In this document: in pieces, positions 9,012 through 14,671 of the stretch
How the letters are laid out: every line of letters begins with the position of its first letter
How positions within the stretch are numbered: the stretch's first letter is position 1
Assembly: GCA_009787485.1 (NCBI GenBank)
Contig: WQWP01000033.1
Span: 1 to 19,448, forward strand
From: Lentimicrobiaceae bacterium
Lineage (GTDB): Bacteria > Bacteroidota > Bacteroidia > Bacteroidales > WCHB1-69
DNA: 19,448 nt
Reading direction: 5' to 3'
Program-made: the position numbers and the translations under genes
Notes under the pieces: generated by a model
Database searches by the model: none
What the model was told of the DNA's origin: nothing
Seen by the model: only the letters and a program-made list of their open reading frames with translations

Positions 9012-9869
9012 CTATCTGTTCATAATCTGAATAACTTGTTGTTTTTCAGACGGGCTTCCTTCTTTAAAAATATTGATAATTTCCTGTTGTTTGGTTTGCG
9101 TAAGAATCGTCATCAAAAACAATGCAGATTTTTGTTGATTAACTTGTTGCAACAACTTGAGTGACTCCAAGATAGCCGCCCGTCCCACATCGGGAGAATC
9201 TGCCATCACATCCAAACCCAATCTGTGATATTGATATAAAAAATCGTGAAATTTACTGTACGAGCTATTTGTAAAGTTCTCCATTAACCAATAGCGGTTT
9301 TGCTGTGATTCGCCCAATCCAAACGCCTTCCATCCGGGCTCAACAGCCGATTGATTAAGACTGATAATACTCTGACACTTGGTGAAATATGGCGCGCCGC
9401 CGTTCAAAGAAAAAGTATCGAAATCAACAGCTAAAAACAGATTCAAATAAAAAGCAATGAGCGAAGTTAACTGAGAAAGGCTACTGCCTTCGGCATACTC
9501 CAACGGGTCTCCATCCACATAAGCAAATCGAACGCTTTTGTCTTGAAAATTAAGCACGGATGTTTTATAATTTGACTTGAAAACGGGGCGTTGCAGCTGC
9601 AAAGTCATGGTGGCATCAAATATATCGCCGGATTGTTTAGACAAATTTATAAGAATCGAACATTCAATGCGTTCATCCATTTTCAATGTATATTGGCACC
9701 ATTTTCTGTCGTTTACAAATTTGTACAACTCTTGCTGAAGCTGGTTAAATTTTTCGTAATTCGTTCCGGCAATGGTTTGGGAATTAATCGCAATGTTACA
9801 CCGGAAATCTTGCGCCCCAAGTTGAAAAACGGCGGCTGCAAAAAATAGGGCTATGATTAGTTTTTTCAT
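9012..9869 (-). CDS. porD: DUF4835 family secreted protein (type IX secretion PorD-like)
   Basis: This 285-residue protein has a Sec signal peptide (MKKLIIALFFAAAVFQLGA, followed by QD). The mature protein starts with DFRCNIAINSQTI and continues with a region around YEKFNQLQQELYKFVNDRKW. Both are typical of DUF4835 proteins, which in Bacteroidota commonly sit next to recN and have been linked to the type IX secretion system under the name PorD. I recall that name from annotation practice and cannot verify it here. The protein has no membrane segments beyond the signal, so it is likely periplasmic or attached to the outer membrane. The gene starts 59 bases after ftsY and ends 48 bases before recN. 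The family call is firm and the secretion role is less certain. Confidence 0.82.
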   Translation of the reverse strand: MKKLIIALFFAAAVFQLGAQDFRCNIAINSQTIAGTNYEKFNQLQQELYKFVNDRKWCQYTLKMDERIECSILINLSKQSGDIFDATMTLQLQRPVFKSNYKTSVLNFQDKSVRFAYVDGDPLEYAEGSSLSQLTSLIAFYLNLFLAVDFDTFSLNGGAPYFTKCQSIISLNQSAVEPGWKAFGLGESQQNRYWLMENFTNSSYSKFHDFLYQYHRLGLDVMADSPDVGRAAILESLKLLQQVNQQKSALFLMTILTQTKQQEIINIFKEGSPSEKQQVIQIMNR

Positions 9870-9928
9870 TGTTGTATAATGTTTTTTTAAAAAACGTGTG
9901 CGCCGGTTTTTTATTTTACGTGAGAAAG

Positions 9929-10885
9929 TTAATCTTCCGGAAACAAAGAATCCACAAACTCAGCACGGTTAAACATTTGAATTTGTTCAATTTTTTCCCC
10001 TACGCCGATATACTTTACGGGAATGCTGAATTGGTCGGAAATGCCAATTACTACGCCGCCTTTTGCTGTGCCGTCTAATTTTGTGATAGCCAGTGCGTTT
10101 ACTTCCGTGGCTGCGGTAAATTGTCGTGCCTGTTCAATGGCGTTTTGTCCGGTAGAGCCGTCTAACACTAACAATATTTCGTGCGGCGCCTCCGGTATTT
10201 GCTTTTGAATCACGTTTTTAATTTTTGAAAGCTCTTTCATCAGCGGGATTTTGTTGTGCAAACGACCGGCGGTATCAATGATCACCACATCGGCTTTTCG
10301 CGAAATGGCGGAGGCTACGGTGTCGTAAGCTACTGCGGCAGGGTCGGCGCCCATCTTTTGCGTAATAATCGGCACGCCGGCTCGTTCTGCCCAAATCTCC
10401 AACTGATCTACGGCGGCTGCCCGGAAAGTATCGGCAGCACCCAGCATTACATTGTAACCCTTTTGCTTAAACTGATGTGCCAGCTTTCCAATCGTGGTGG
10501 TTTTGCCCACGCCGTTTACGCCCACTACCATAATGATGTATGGCAAATCGCTTTTGGGAAGCTCAAAATCTTCCAAATTATCCACATTGTTATCCATCAA
10601 CAAATCTATAATTTCTTCTTTCAAAATTGTGTTTAACTGAGCTGTGCTGATGTACTTATCTCTGGAAACGCGGGCTTCAATGCGGTCAATAATTTTTAAC
10701 GTTGTTTCTACGCCTACGTCGGAGGCAATCAAAATCTCTTCCAAATTATCCAGCACCTCATCGTCCACTTTCGATTTTCCGACTACTGTTTTGGCTAATT
10801 TTTGAAAGAAGTTTTCTTTCGATTTTTCAAGAACCTGATTCAGTTCTTCTTTTTTGTCTTTAGAAAAAAATGAAAACAATCCCAT
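9929..10885 (-). CDS. ftsY: Signal recognition particle receptor FtsY
   Basis: This is a 318-residue SRP GTPase. After a short N-terminal segment with an amphipathic start (GLFSFFSK) comes the NG domain: helical N domain to about residue 110, then the P-loop GVNGVGKTT (122-130), DTFRAAA (152-158), DTAGR (204-208), TKLD (268-271) and the closing GxGE segment GVGEKIEQIQMF. It docks the SRP-ribosome complex at the membrane for cotranslational insertion. The acidic A domain found in E. coli FtsY is absent, which is normal for this phylum. It is the first gene of the minus-strand run with the PorD-like gene and recN. A short direct-repeat tract lies upstream. Confidence 0.96.
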   Translation of the reverse strand: MGLFSFFSKDKKEELNQVLEKSKENFFQKLAKTVVGKSKVDDEVLDNLEEILIASDVGVETTLKIIDRIEARVSRDKYISTAQLNTILKEEIIDLLMDNNVDNLEDFELPKSDLPYIIMVVGVNGVGKTTTIGKLAHQFKQKGYNVMLGAADTFRAAAVDQLEIWAERAGVPIITQKMGADPAAVAYDTVASAISRKADVVIIDTAGRLHNKIPLMKELSKIKNVIQKQIPEAPHEILLVLDGSTGQNAIEQARQFTAATEVNALAITKLDGTAKGGVVIGISDQFSIPVKYIGVGEKIEQIQMFNRAEFVDSLFPED

Positions 10886-10918
10886 AACTAAATTTTTCGC
10901 GAAAATATGGTTTTTTCA

Positions 10919-10963
10919 GCACAGAGGCACGGAGGGCACAGAGAAGCACAGAGAAACACAGAT
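10919..10963. repeat. Degenerate CACAGAG tandem repeat
   Basis: The sequence between the divergent ftsY and 25-residue-repeat genes consists of imperfect units of about ten bases: GCACAGAG, GCACGGAG, GGCACAGAGAA, GCACAGAGAA, ACACAGAT. Units of this kind recur in intergenic DNA of Bacteroidota, as I recall without a search. No ORF or hairpin is evident in it. Confidence 0.7.
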
Positions 10964-11006
10964 AATAAATTTCGATAAAATGAGTTTAAAATATTAAAGC
11001 AAAAAT

Positions 11007-11426
11007 ATGGCACATAGCCTTATAGATTACGACCCCAAAATATTGCTTGCTTTGAGCGAGAGCTTAAAAGGCGACGCTAAGTTTACCGATTTTTTGTTTC
11101 AAAACGGATATCCGGAGTTGGCGGCTTTTTCCGCGGCGGTTCATTCCAATACGGAAGCGTTGCATTGGCTGTTAAAAAGCAACTATCCCGAATTTGGCGT
11201 ATTAAGCAATGCTATTGATGGTGAAGCAAATGCCATAATGTGGCTTCAAAAAAACAAGTTGGATTTTTTGTCCATTTTTGCAGCGGCGTGCAGAAAAGAG
11301 GATAAAGCCATTCGTTGGTTTGTTGATAATAAGTTAGATATATTCCTCATGATGATTCGTACGATACATGATGAGTTGAAGCATCAGTCTTGGGATTCTT
11401 CGGATCCTCATCGGCGGCGGAATTAG
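11007..11426 (+). CDS. Hypothetical protein made of five tandem 25-residue helical repeats
   Basis: I do not recognise the family. The protein has 139 residues, and residues 5-129 divide without gaps into five 25-residue units: 5-29, 30-54, 55-79, 80-104 and 105-129. Four units end in Trp (54, 79, 104, 129) and the first ends in Phe. Conserved positions include a leading hydrophobic pair, Asn at position 4 in the second to fifth units (55-79 has Ser-Asn at 4-5), an acidic residue near position 7-8, a small hydrophobic stretch at 9-15 and alanine or a similar residue near 22. The pattern suggests a helical-hairpin solenoid such as a short TPR- or ankyrin-like scaffold for protein binding. There is no signal peptide, so it is probably cytosolic. 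It is divergent from ftsY, and its stop codon lies in a heptamer repeat. Confidence 0.78.
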   Translation: MAHSLIDYDPKILLALSESLKGDAKFTDFLFQNGYPELAAFSAAVHSNTEALHWLLKSNYPEFGVLSNAIDGEANAIMWLQKNKLDFLSIFAAACRKEDKAIRWFVDNKLDIFLMMIRTIHDELKHQSWDSSDPHRRRN

Positions 11427-11457
11427 TGGTTAGTGGTTAACGGTTAGTGGTTAGTGA
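11423..11457 (+). repeat. Five tandem heptamers overlapping a stop codon
   Basis: The units are TTAGTGG, TTAGTGG, TTAACGG, TTAGTGG and TTAGTGA. The first unit contains the TAG stop of the 25-residue-repeat protein gene, so a gain or loss of units would not change the protein. Confidence 0.85.
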
Positions 11458-11501
11458 TAATGAGGGGGGTGAATGTGGGAGTTAAAAAAAATGTTTTGAG
11501 G

Positions 11502-11531
11502 TTTGGTCGTATTAAAAAAATCATATTTTTG
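11502..11531 (+). promoter_or_regulatory. Promoter of the tRNA-Asp gene
   Basis: TTTG at 11502-11505 is followed after 18 bases by TATTTTTG at 11524-11531, an exact Bacteroidota TAnnTTTG box. It ends 18 bases before the mature tRNA start. Confidence 0.78.
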
Positions 11532-11549
11532 CCGTCCCAAACAAAAAAC

Positions 11550-11624
11550 GGTTCGGTAGTTCAGTTTGGTTAGAATACGTGCCTGTCACGCACGGGGTCG
11601 CGGGTTCGAGTCCCGTCCGGACCG
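11550..11624 (+). tRNA. tRNA-Asp (anticodon GTC)
   Basis: A full cloverleaf can be drawn. The acceptor stem GGTTCGG (11550-11556) pairs with CCGGACC (11617-11623). The D stem is GTTC/GAAT, the anticodon stem is CGTGC/GCACG, and the anticodon GTC is at 11585-11587 in the loop CTGTCAC. The T arm is GCGGG-TTCGAGT-CCCGT. The discriminator base is G, as expected for Asp, and CCA is not encoded. The 3' 16 bases form part of the attachment site of the downstream element, so the present 3' end was supplied by the element and restores a functional tRNA. Confidence 0.96.
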
Positions 11625-11642
11625 CAAAAGAAATCGCTAACA
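11609..11642 (+). repeat. attL: left attachment site at the 3' end of tRNA-Asp
   Basis: This 34-base segment is repeated at 17229-17262 with a single mismatch (G at 11630, C at 17250). The first 21 bases are identical and cover the last 16 bases of the tRNA plus five downstream bases. After the mismatch comes the identical AAATCGCTAACA. This is the expected scar of tyrosine-recombinase integration into a tRNA gene. Confidence 0.92.
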
Positions 11643-11676
11643 CTTTTAATTTCAAAATGTTGGCGATTTTTATTTT
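11631..11676 (+). terminator. Terminator-like hairpin behind tRNA-Asp, inside attL
   Basis: AAATCGCTAACA (11631-11642) pairs with TGTTGGCGATTT (11658-11669) over 12 base pairs with one G-T pair, followed by T-rich sequence. It probably ends the tRNA transcript. The same hairpin, with a perfect stem, occurs at attR. Confidence 0.75.
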
Positions 11677-11680
11677 TGGA

Positions 11681-11701
11681 TTTGCACAACATTTGCACAA
11701 C
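11681..11701 (+). promoter_or_regulatory. Paired TTTGCACAAC repeats, candidate integrase arm sites (left)
   Basis: TTTGCACAAC occurs at 11681-11690 and again at 11692-11701, an 11-base period, which is one helical turn. The same decamer occurs as an inverted pair near the other end of the element. Integrase or accessory-factor binding is inferred. Confidence 0.6.
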
Positions 11702-11713
11702 TCATAATCAAAA

Positions 11714-11748
11714 CACCCCGAACTTTGATAAATTCAGGGTGCTTTTTT
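11714..11748 (+). terminator. Hairpin with T run inside the left end of the element
   Basis: CACCC (11714-11718) pairs with GGGTG (11737-11741). The inner pairs GAA/TTC and TT/AA are interrupted by two C-A mismatches, and a six-T run follows at 11743-11748. It could insulate the element from transcription out of the tRNA gene. Confidence 0.62.
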
Positions 11749-12634
11749 CCAATTTTAAAATAATACTTTGTGGGCATTATTTCAAGTGCGAAGATATATT
11801 TTTTCTATTTCGCTTGCGCCGTCTGGAAAAATTAATGTTTATCCCTACTTTGCTGAGGTTTCATTATACCATATATGCCCGAATATGCCCCCTATACCCA
11901 CCCAAAATTTTAGAAAAAGGGCGAAAAAAATAATTTAAAAAAAATAATTTTTATGTTTTGGTTGTTTAATTTTCTTTGCAAAAATAAACAATTATAAAAT
12001 ATTGATTTTCAGTATATTATTTTAGTTGCTAATGGGTACGGGGGGGGCTTTTCTTTTCTATTGTGGTGTGGTACAGTATAGGAATTTTTATTTTTTATGT
12101 TTTTGGCTACCAAAAAGTTATTTGTCATTTTTGGGATAAATAAGTAGAAAAATTGCTTTAAACCAACAACAAACCAAAATACAACCTAAAAAACGACCTA
12201 AATATATTATATAATAATATTAATGATGTTATATTTACGCTGTCTTTTTTTGTTTAAACTAAATCATCTATAACTACTATAATAGCAAAATTTTACTTCT
12301 GTAATTTATATACACGTAAGTTTATTTATTATTTTACTGTAATAAATTGTGGCGTTTTTTTGCAATTTTTGGAATATCCATAAAAGTTTGCGAATAACAA
12401 ACGATTTTTTTTATTAAAATCTAAATGATTTGAGATGATGAAAAATTAAATTGAATGCTCCGAAATGTATTTTTTGTCGCCCATTTTTTTGAAAACTTAT
12501 TAGAATTTTCTTTTTTCATTTTTTTTTGTTTGGCTTTTTGTTTGATTCCTTTTTAAGCGTTACTATGTAGGCAATTATATAGCAAATATTATAACCACTT
12601 AAAAATTAGGATAAAATAATTTTTTCAAAATAGG
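11749..12634. other. AT-rich gene-free stretch of the element
   Basis: I find no convincing gene here. The one ORF that reaches in from the left (to 11933) starts with TTG and has an incoherent, Cys/His/Phe-rich translation. The region is strongly AT-rich with many A and T runs, and it contains a G8 run at 12040-12047 that stands out. No CRISPR-like array, tRNA or long hairpin is visible. It may hold an excision or replication control region, or an untranslated RNA, but the sequence does not show which. Confidence 0.6.
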
Positions 12635-12663
12635 TTGAATAATAGAATTTAATTATATTTTTG
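12635..12663 (+). promoter_or_regulatory. Promoter of the NYN-family gene
   Basis: TTG at 12635-12637 is followed after 18 bases by TATTTTTG at 12656-12663, an exact TAnnTTTG box. A transcript starting shortly after would carry about 85 bases of leader containing two hairpins. Confidence 0.78.
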
Positions 12664-12691
12664 CCGCGTATTAGCAATAATACACAGCTCC

Positions 12692-12737
12692 CCTTAGTTG
12701 GGAAAGACTAAGGCTTACCCCTCAAATGCAGAGGGGT
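12692..12737 (+). promoter_or_regulatory. Two tandem hairpins in the leader of the NYN-family gene
   Basis: Hairpin A pairs CCTTAGT (12692-12698) with ACTAAGG (12707-12713) around an eight-base loop. Hairpin B pairs ACCCCTC (12717-12723) with GAGGGGT (12731-12737) around the loop AAATGCA. Hairpin B ends 17 bases before the start codon and is not followed by a proper T run, so it is more likely a structural or translational control element than a terminator. It stands out as GC-rich in AT-rich surroundings. It could also be a REP-like intergenic repeat. Confidence 0.68.
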
Positions 12738-12754
12738 TTATTATATAAAAACGT

Positions 12755-13378
12755 ATGGAAGGGAAAAAGCAAAATGTTATAGTTTATGTAGATGGGTTTA
12801 ATTTCTATTATGGGTTAAAGTCGAAAAATTGGCGAAAATACTATTGGCTTGATATGGTGAAATTTGCCGAAAAACTTTTACGCCCGCACCAACAACTTAT
12901 TGAGGTGCGCTATTTTTCGGCAAAACCTACCGACCTTAATAAATCCAAACGGCAAGATGCTTTTTTTCAGGCAAATAAATTAAATTCAAAATTTTCATTA
13001 CATCTTGGGAAGTATTTGACAAAGAATATTATTTGCAAGCACTGTAAAAATACAATTCATTCTTTTGAAGAAAAAGAAACAGATGTACGAATGGCAATAT
13101 CCATGCTTACAGATGTTTATCAAAAAAAGTGTGATGTAACTATGATTATTTCTGCTGATAGCGACCTTGTTCCCCTAATAGAAAGCATTAGAGAAATTGA
13201 CCCCGCCCATAAAATTATCATTTGTTTTCCGCCAAATCGTTATTCTTCCAATTTACAAAAATGGAGCAATGGAGTAAAAAAACTTACCGATTGGAAACTG
13301 TATGAAGAATGTTTACTTCCCGAAGCCCTAACACTGCCAAATGGTTTTGTTTTGCAACGACCGGAGAAATGGAGGTAG
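12755..13378 (+). CDS. NYN domain protein, predicted PIN-like RNase
   Basis: This is a 207-residue protein of the NYN (LabA/DUF88) family, a PIN-like nuclease fold with conserved acidic residues that coordinate metal. Visible motifs are YVDGFNFYYGL with Asp13 and Asn16, a Cys94-x-x-Cys97 pair within a small insertion that resembles half a zinc knuckle, EKETDVRMAISMLTD with Asp110, and ISADSDLVPLIE with Asp135 and Asp137. All expected active-site acids are present, so it should be active, most likely on RNA in the cytoplasm. It is the only plus-strand gene of the element and has its own promoter and a structured leader. It is convergent with the lipoprotein gene. Members of this family occur widely as cargo of mobile elements. 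Its role here (defence, RNA processing or control of the element) cannot be decided from the sequence. Confidence 0.88.
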   Translation: MEGKKQNVIVYVDGFNFYYGLKSKNWRKYYWLDMVKFAEKLLRPHQQLIEVRYFSAKPTDLNKSKRQDAFFQANKLNSKFSLHLGKYLTKNIICKHCKNTIHSFEEKETDVRMAISMLTDVYQKKCDVTMIISADSDLVPLIESIREIDPAHKIIICFPPNRYSSNLQKWSNGVKKLTDWKLYEECLLPEALTLPNGFVLQRPEKWR

Positions 13379-13404
13379 TGTTATTAAAAATTTTCAGTAA
13401 TATT

Positions 13405-13442
13405 ACCGGCATTAAAACAGTATCGTTAAAAGTGCGGTTTTT
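13405..13442 (+). terminator. Weak terminator-like hairpin after the NYN-family gene
   Basis: ACCG, a bulged G and CATT (13405-13413) can pair with AAGTGCGGT (13430-13438), with one G-T pair and a 16-base loop, followed by TTTT. It lies 27 bases past the stop codon. The rest of the gap to 13573 shows no gene. Confidence 0.35.
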
Positions 13443-13573
13443 ATGCGAAGTGGTACTCAGGTATTACTTTTTAGAGAACGTGCGAGTTTTGGGGTTACTC
13501 AACATTAAAAAACGGCATATTTTTTATATGGGTGTGCTCAGCATAAAAAAATATCTTCTATTTCGTGGAAATG

Positions 13574-14188
13574 CTAAAAATTGCGAACTGCACGTACCCT
13601 GTTTTCGTTTGCCTTATCTTCGCTATAATTAACTGCTCCACCTGCCCCAAAATGTACTATGGCTGCCGTTTTATCCCAAACTTCAGAAGAAGTCCAATAT
13701 TTACTATTAGAAAAATTTCCAACATTTCCAATACGCGCAAATGCTTCAACTAATTCATTTGTATTTGGCAAAAACCAATCATTATATCCATTCAAAACTA
13801 AATCTTTACAAATTTTTGCAGCATAATTACCACCGCCCTGAGCTTCGACAATTCTATCTGTATTATGTTTTCCTGAGCCAAAATTCTGATATGTATCTCC
13901 TATTGTGAAATATTTACCATTATACCATTGAATACCTACACTTTGGTCATTTGGGGCAGCGACCATTCCATGCTTACCTGTTTTATCAATATAAAAAATA
14001 ATTCCACCCTGATATGACTGCCCAATTTTTAGCTCCTCTTCCTCTGGTGGAGTTGGTGGCTTTGTATCCTCTTTTTCTTTCTTACACCCGATAAATACGA
14101 TGCCTAAAATTACAGATAATGTAACGAGATGCTTTTTCTTGTCATCAATAAGTTTAACAAGTTTTTCGCTTTCAAAACTATCAAACAT
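13574..14188 (-). CDS. Lipoprotein with Lcl/DUF1566-type C-terminal domain
   Basis: This is a 204-residue protein. A hydrophobic stretch (LVTLSVILGIVFIG) after three lysines leads to a lipobox-like FIGC with Cys35, followed by a KKEKED linker and a Pro/Glu-rich spacer. Residues 60-204 match the pattern of Lcl/DUF1566 domains: GGIIFYIDKTGKHGMVAAP, DQSVGIQWYNG, a central AAKICKDLVLNGYNDWFLPNTNEL, YWTSSEVWD and a closing NRVRAVRNF. This C-type-lectin-like domain is common in secreted Bacteroidota proteins and may bind glycans. The start overlaps the last eight bases of the HTH gene and no other ATG precedes the signal segment, so translation is probably coupled. A surface lipoprotein tied to an excisionase-like gene is an unusual pairing. 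Confidence 0.78.
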   Translation of the reverse strand: MFDSFESEKLVKLIDDKKKHLVTLSVILGIVFIGCKKEKEDTKPPTPPEEEELKIGQSYQGGIIFYIDKTGKHGMVAAPNDQSVGIQWYNGKYFTIGDTYQNFGSGKHNTDRIVEAQGGGNYAAKICKDLVLNGYNDWFLPNTNELVEAFARIGNVGNFSNSKYWTSSEVWDKTAAIVHFGAGGAVNYSEDKANENRVRAVRNF

Positions 14189-14474
14189 TACTACCTCCTT
14201 TCATAATTCGTTCAATATCTGATAATTTGTAGAGCACTTTTTTCCCGACTTTAACAGGAATAAGGTAATTTTCACGTGCCCAACGCCAAAGCGTACTGAG
14301 GTCAACATTCAACTTTTCAGCTGCTTGTTTGCGAAAAATGTGCTGTTCGGGCTGTTCCTTTTGTTCATAAATTGCTCGCGCACCATTTAAAATTTGGTTG
14401 GCAAAATCATTCAATTGCTCGCCCGTAAGAGAAATTGTAATGTTTGGCTGTGTAATTAAATCATTAATATTCAT
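14181..14474 (-). CDS. Excisionase-like helix-turn-helix DNA-binding protein
   Basis: The product has 97 residues. Residues 46-91 form a winged-helix HTH_17/MerR-type domain: IFRKQAAEKLNVDLSTLWRW, ENYLIPVKVGKKVLYKLSDIERIM. Proteins of this size and type next to Bacteroidota integrases act as excisionases or regulators that bend att DNA. I prefer the ATG at 14474 because the longer frame upstream (to 14645) reads through a region that forms two strong hairpins and has an atypical Arg/Cys/Phe-rich translation, so it is more likely a leader RNA. The stop TGA overlaps the lipoprotein start. It lies downstream of the integrase and the 356-residue gene on the same strand but has its own upstream regulatory region. 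Confidence 0.82.
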   Translation of the reverse strand: MNINDLITQPNITISLTGEQLNDFANQILNGARAIYEQKEQPEQHIFRKQAAEKLNVDLSTLWRWARENYLIPVKVGKKVLYKLSDIERIMKGGSNV

Positions 14475-14502
14475 AATAATCAATTTTTTTTGTTTTATGG
14501 TT

Positions 14503-14575
14503 CGTTTGGTGGGCAGCCGTAACACTCCCCCAAACGTACCGGTGCAAAAACAAAAGCGGTTACGGTCGTTTTTGC
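14503..14575 (-). promoter_or_regulatory. Structured 5' leader of the HTH gene with two hairpins and complementary loops
   Basis: In the minus-strand RNA, hairpin 1 pairs GCAAAAAC (14575-14568) with GTTTTTGC (14551-14544). Its loop contains CCGTAAC (14565-14559). Hairpin 2 pairs CGTTTGG (14536-14530) and GGG (14529-14527) with CCC (14513-14511) and CCAAACG (14509-14503), with one bulged base. Its loop contains GTTACGG (14523-14517). The two loop heptamers are perfectly complementary, so a kissing-loop contact can form. The region is much richer in GC than its surroundings and ends 28 bases before the HTH start codon. A role in translational or transcriptional control of the HTH-lipoprotein pair is inferred. 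Confidence 0.68.
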
Positions 14576-14605
14576 TTTTACGGGCACAAAAAAAAATCAT
14601 TGTTG

Positions 14606-14637
14606 GTTTACATTTTATTTTGTAAACTCCTGTAAAC
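14606..14637 (-). promoter_or_regulatory. Triple TGTAAAC motif, candidate operator
   Basis: On the plus strand GTTTACA is at 14606-14612, and TGTAAAC follows at 14621-14627 and 14631-14637. This gives one inverted pair with an eight-base spacer plus a direct copy ten bases on. The motif lies between the 356-residue gene and the HTH leader, where a repressor or activator of the HTH transcript would bind. A clear -7 box was not found nearby. Confidence 0.55.
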
Positions 14638-14671
14638 TTTTGCAACTTGCAAACTTCTGTACATTAAATTT

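Noticed and set aside
11676..11933. 85-codon ORF on the plus strand near attL
   Set aside because: It begins with TTG, runs through the repeat pair and the terminator-like hairpin, and its translation is an incoherent mix of Cys, His and Phe without domain pattern.
12640..12750. CRISPR-like or retron-like repeat at the NYN leader
   Set aside because: The two hairpins differ in sequence and occur once. There are no spacers, no cas gene and no reverse transcriptase in the window.
13309..13632. 107-codon ORF overlapping the end of the NYN gene
   Set aside because: It lies in another frame of the NYN gene, runs through the intergenic gap into the end of the lipoprotein gene, and its translation is rich in Phe, Tyr and Cys without a recognisable pattern.
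14475..14645. In-frame N-terminal extension of the HTH protein
   Set aside because: The same bases form two hairpins with complementary loops, the HTH protein is complete without the extension, and the translation is atypical. I kept the short start, while noting the conflict in the findings.
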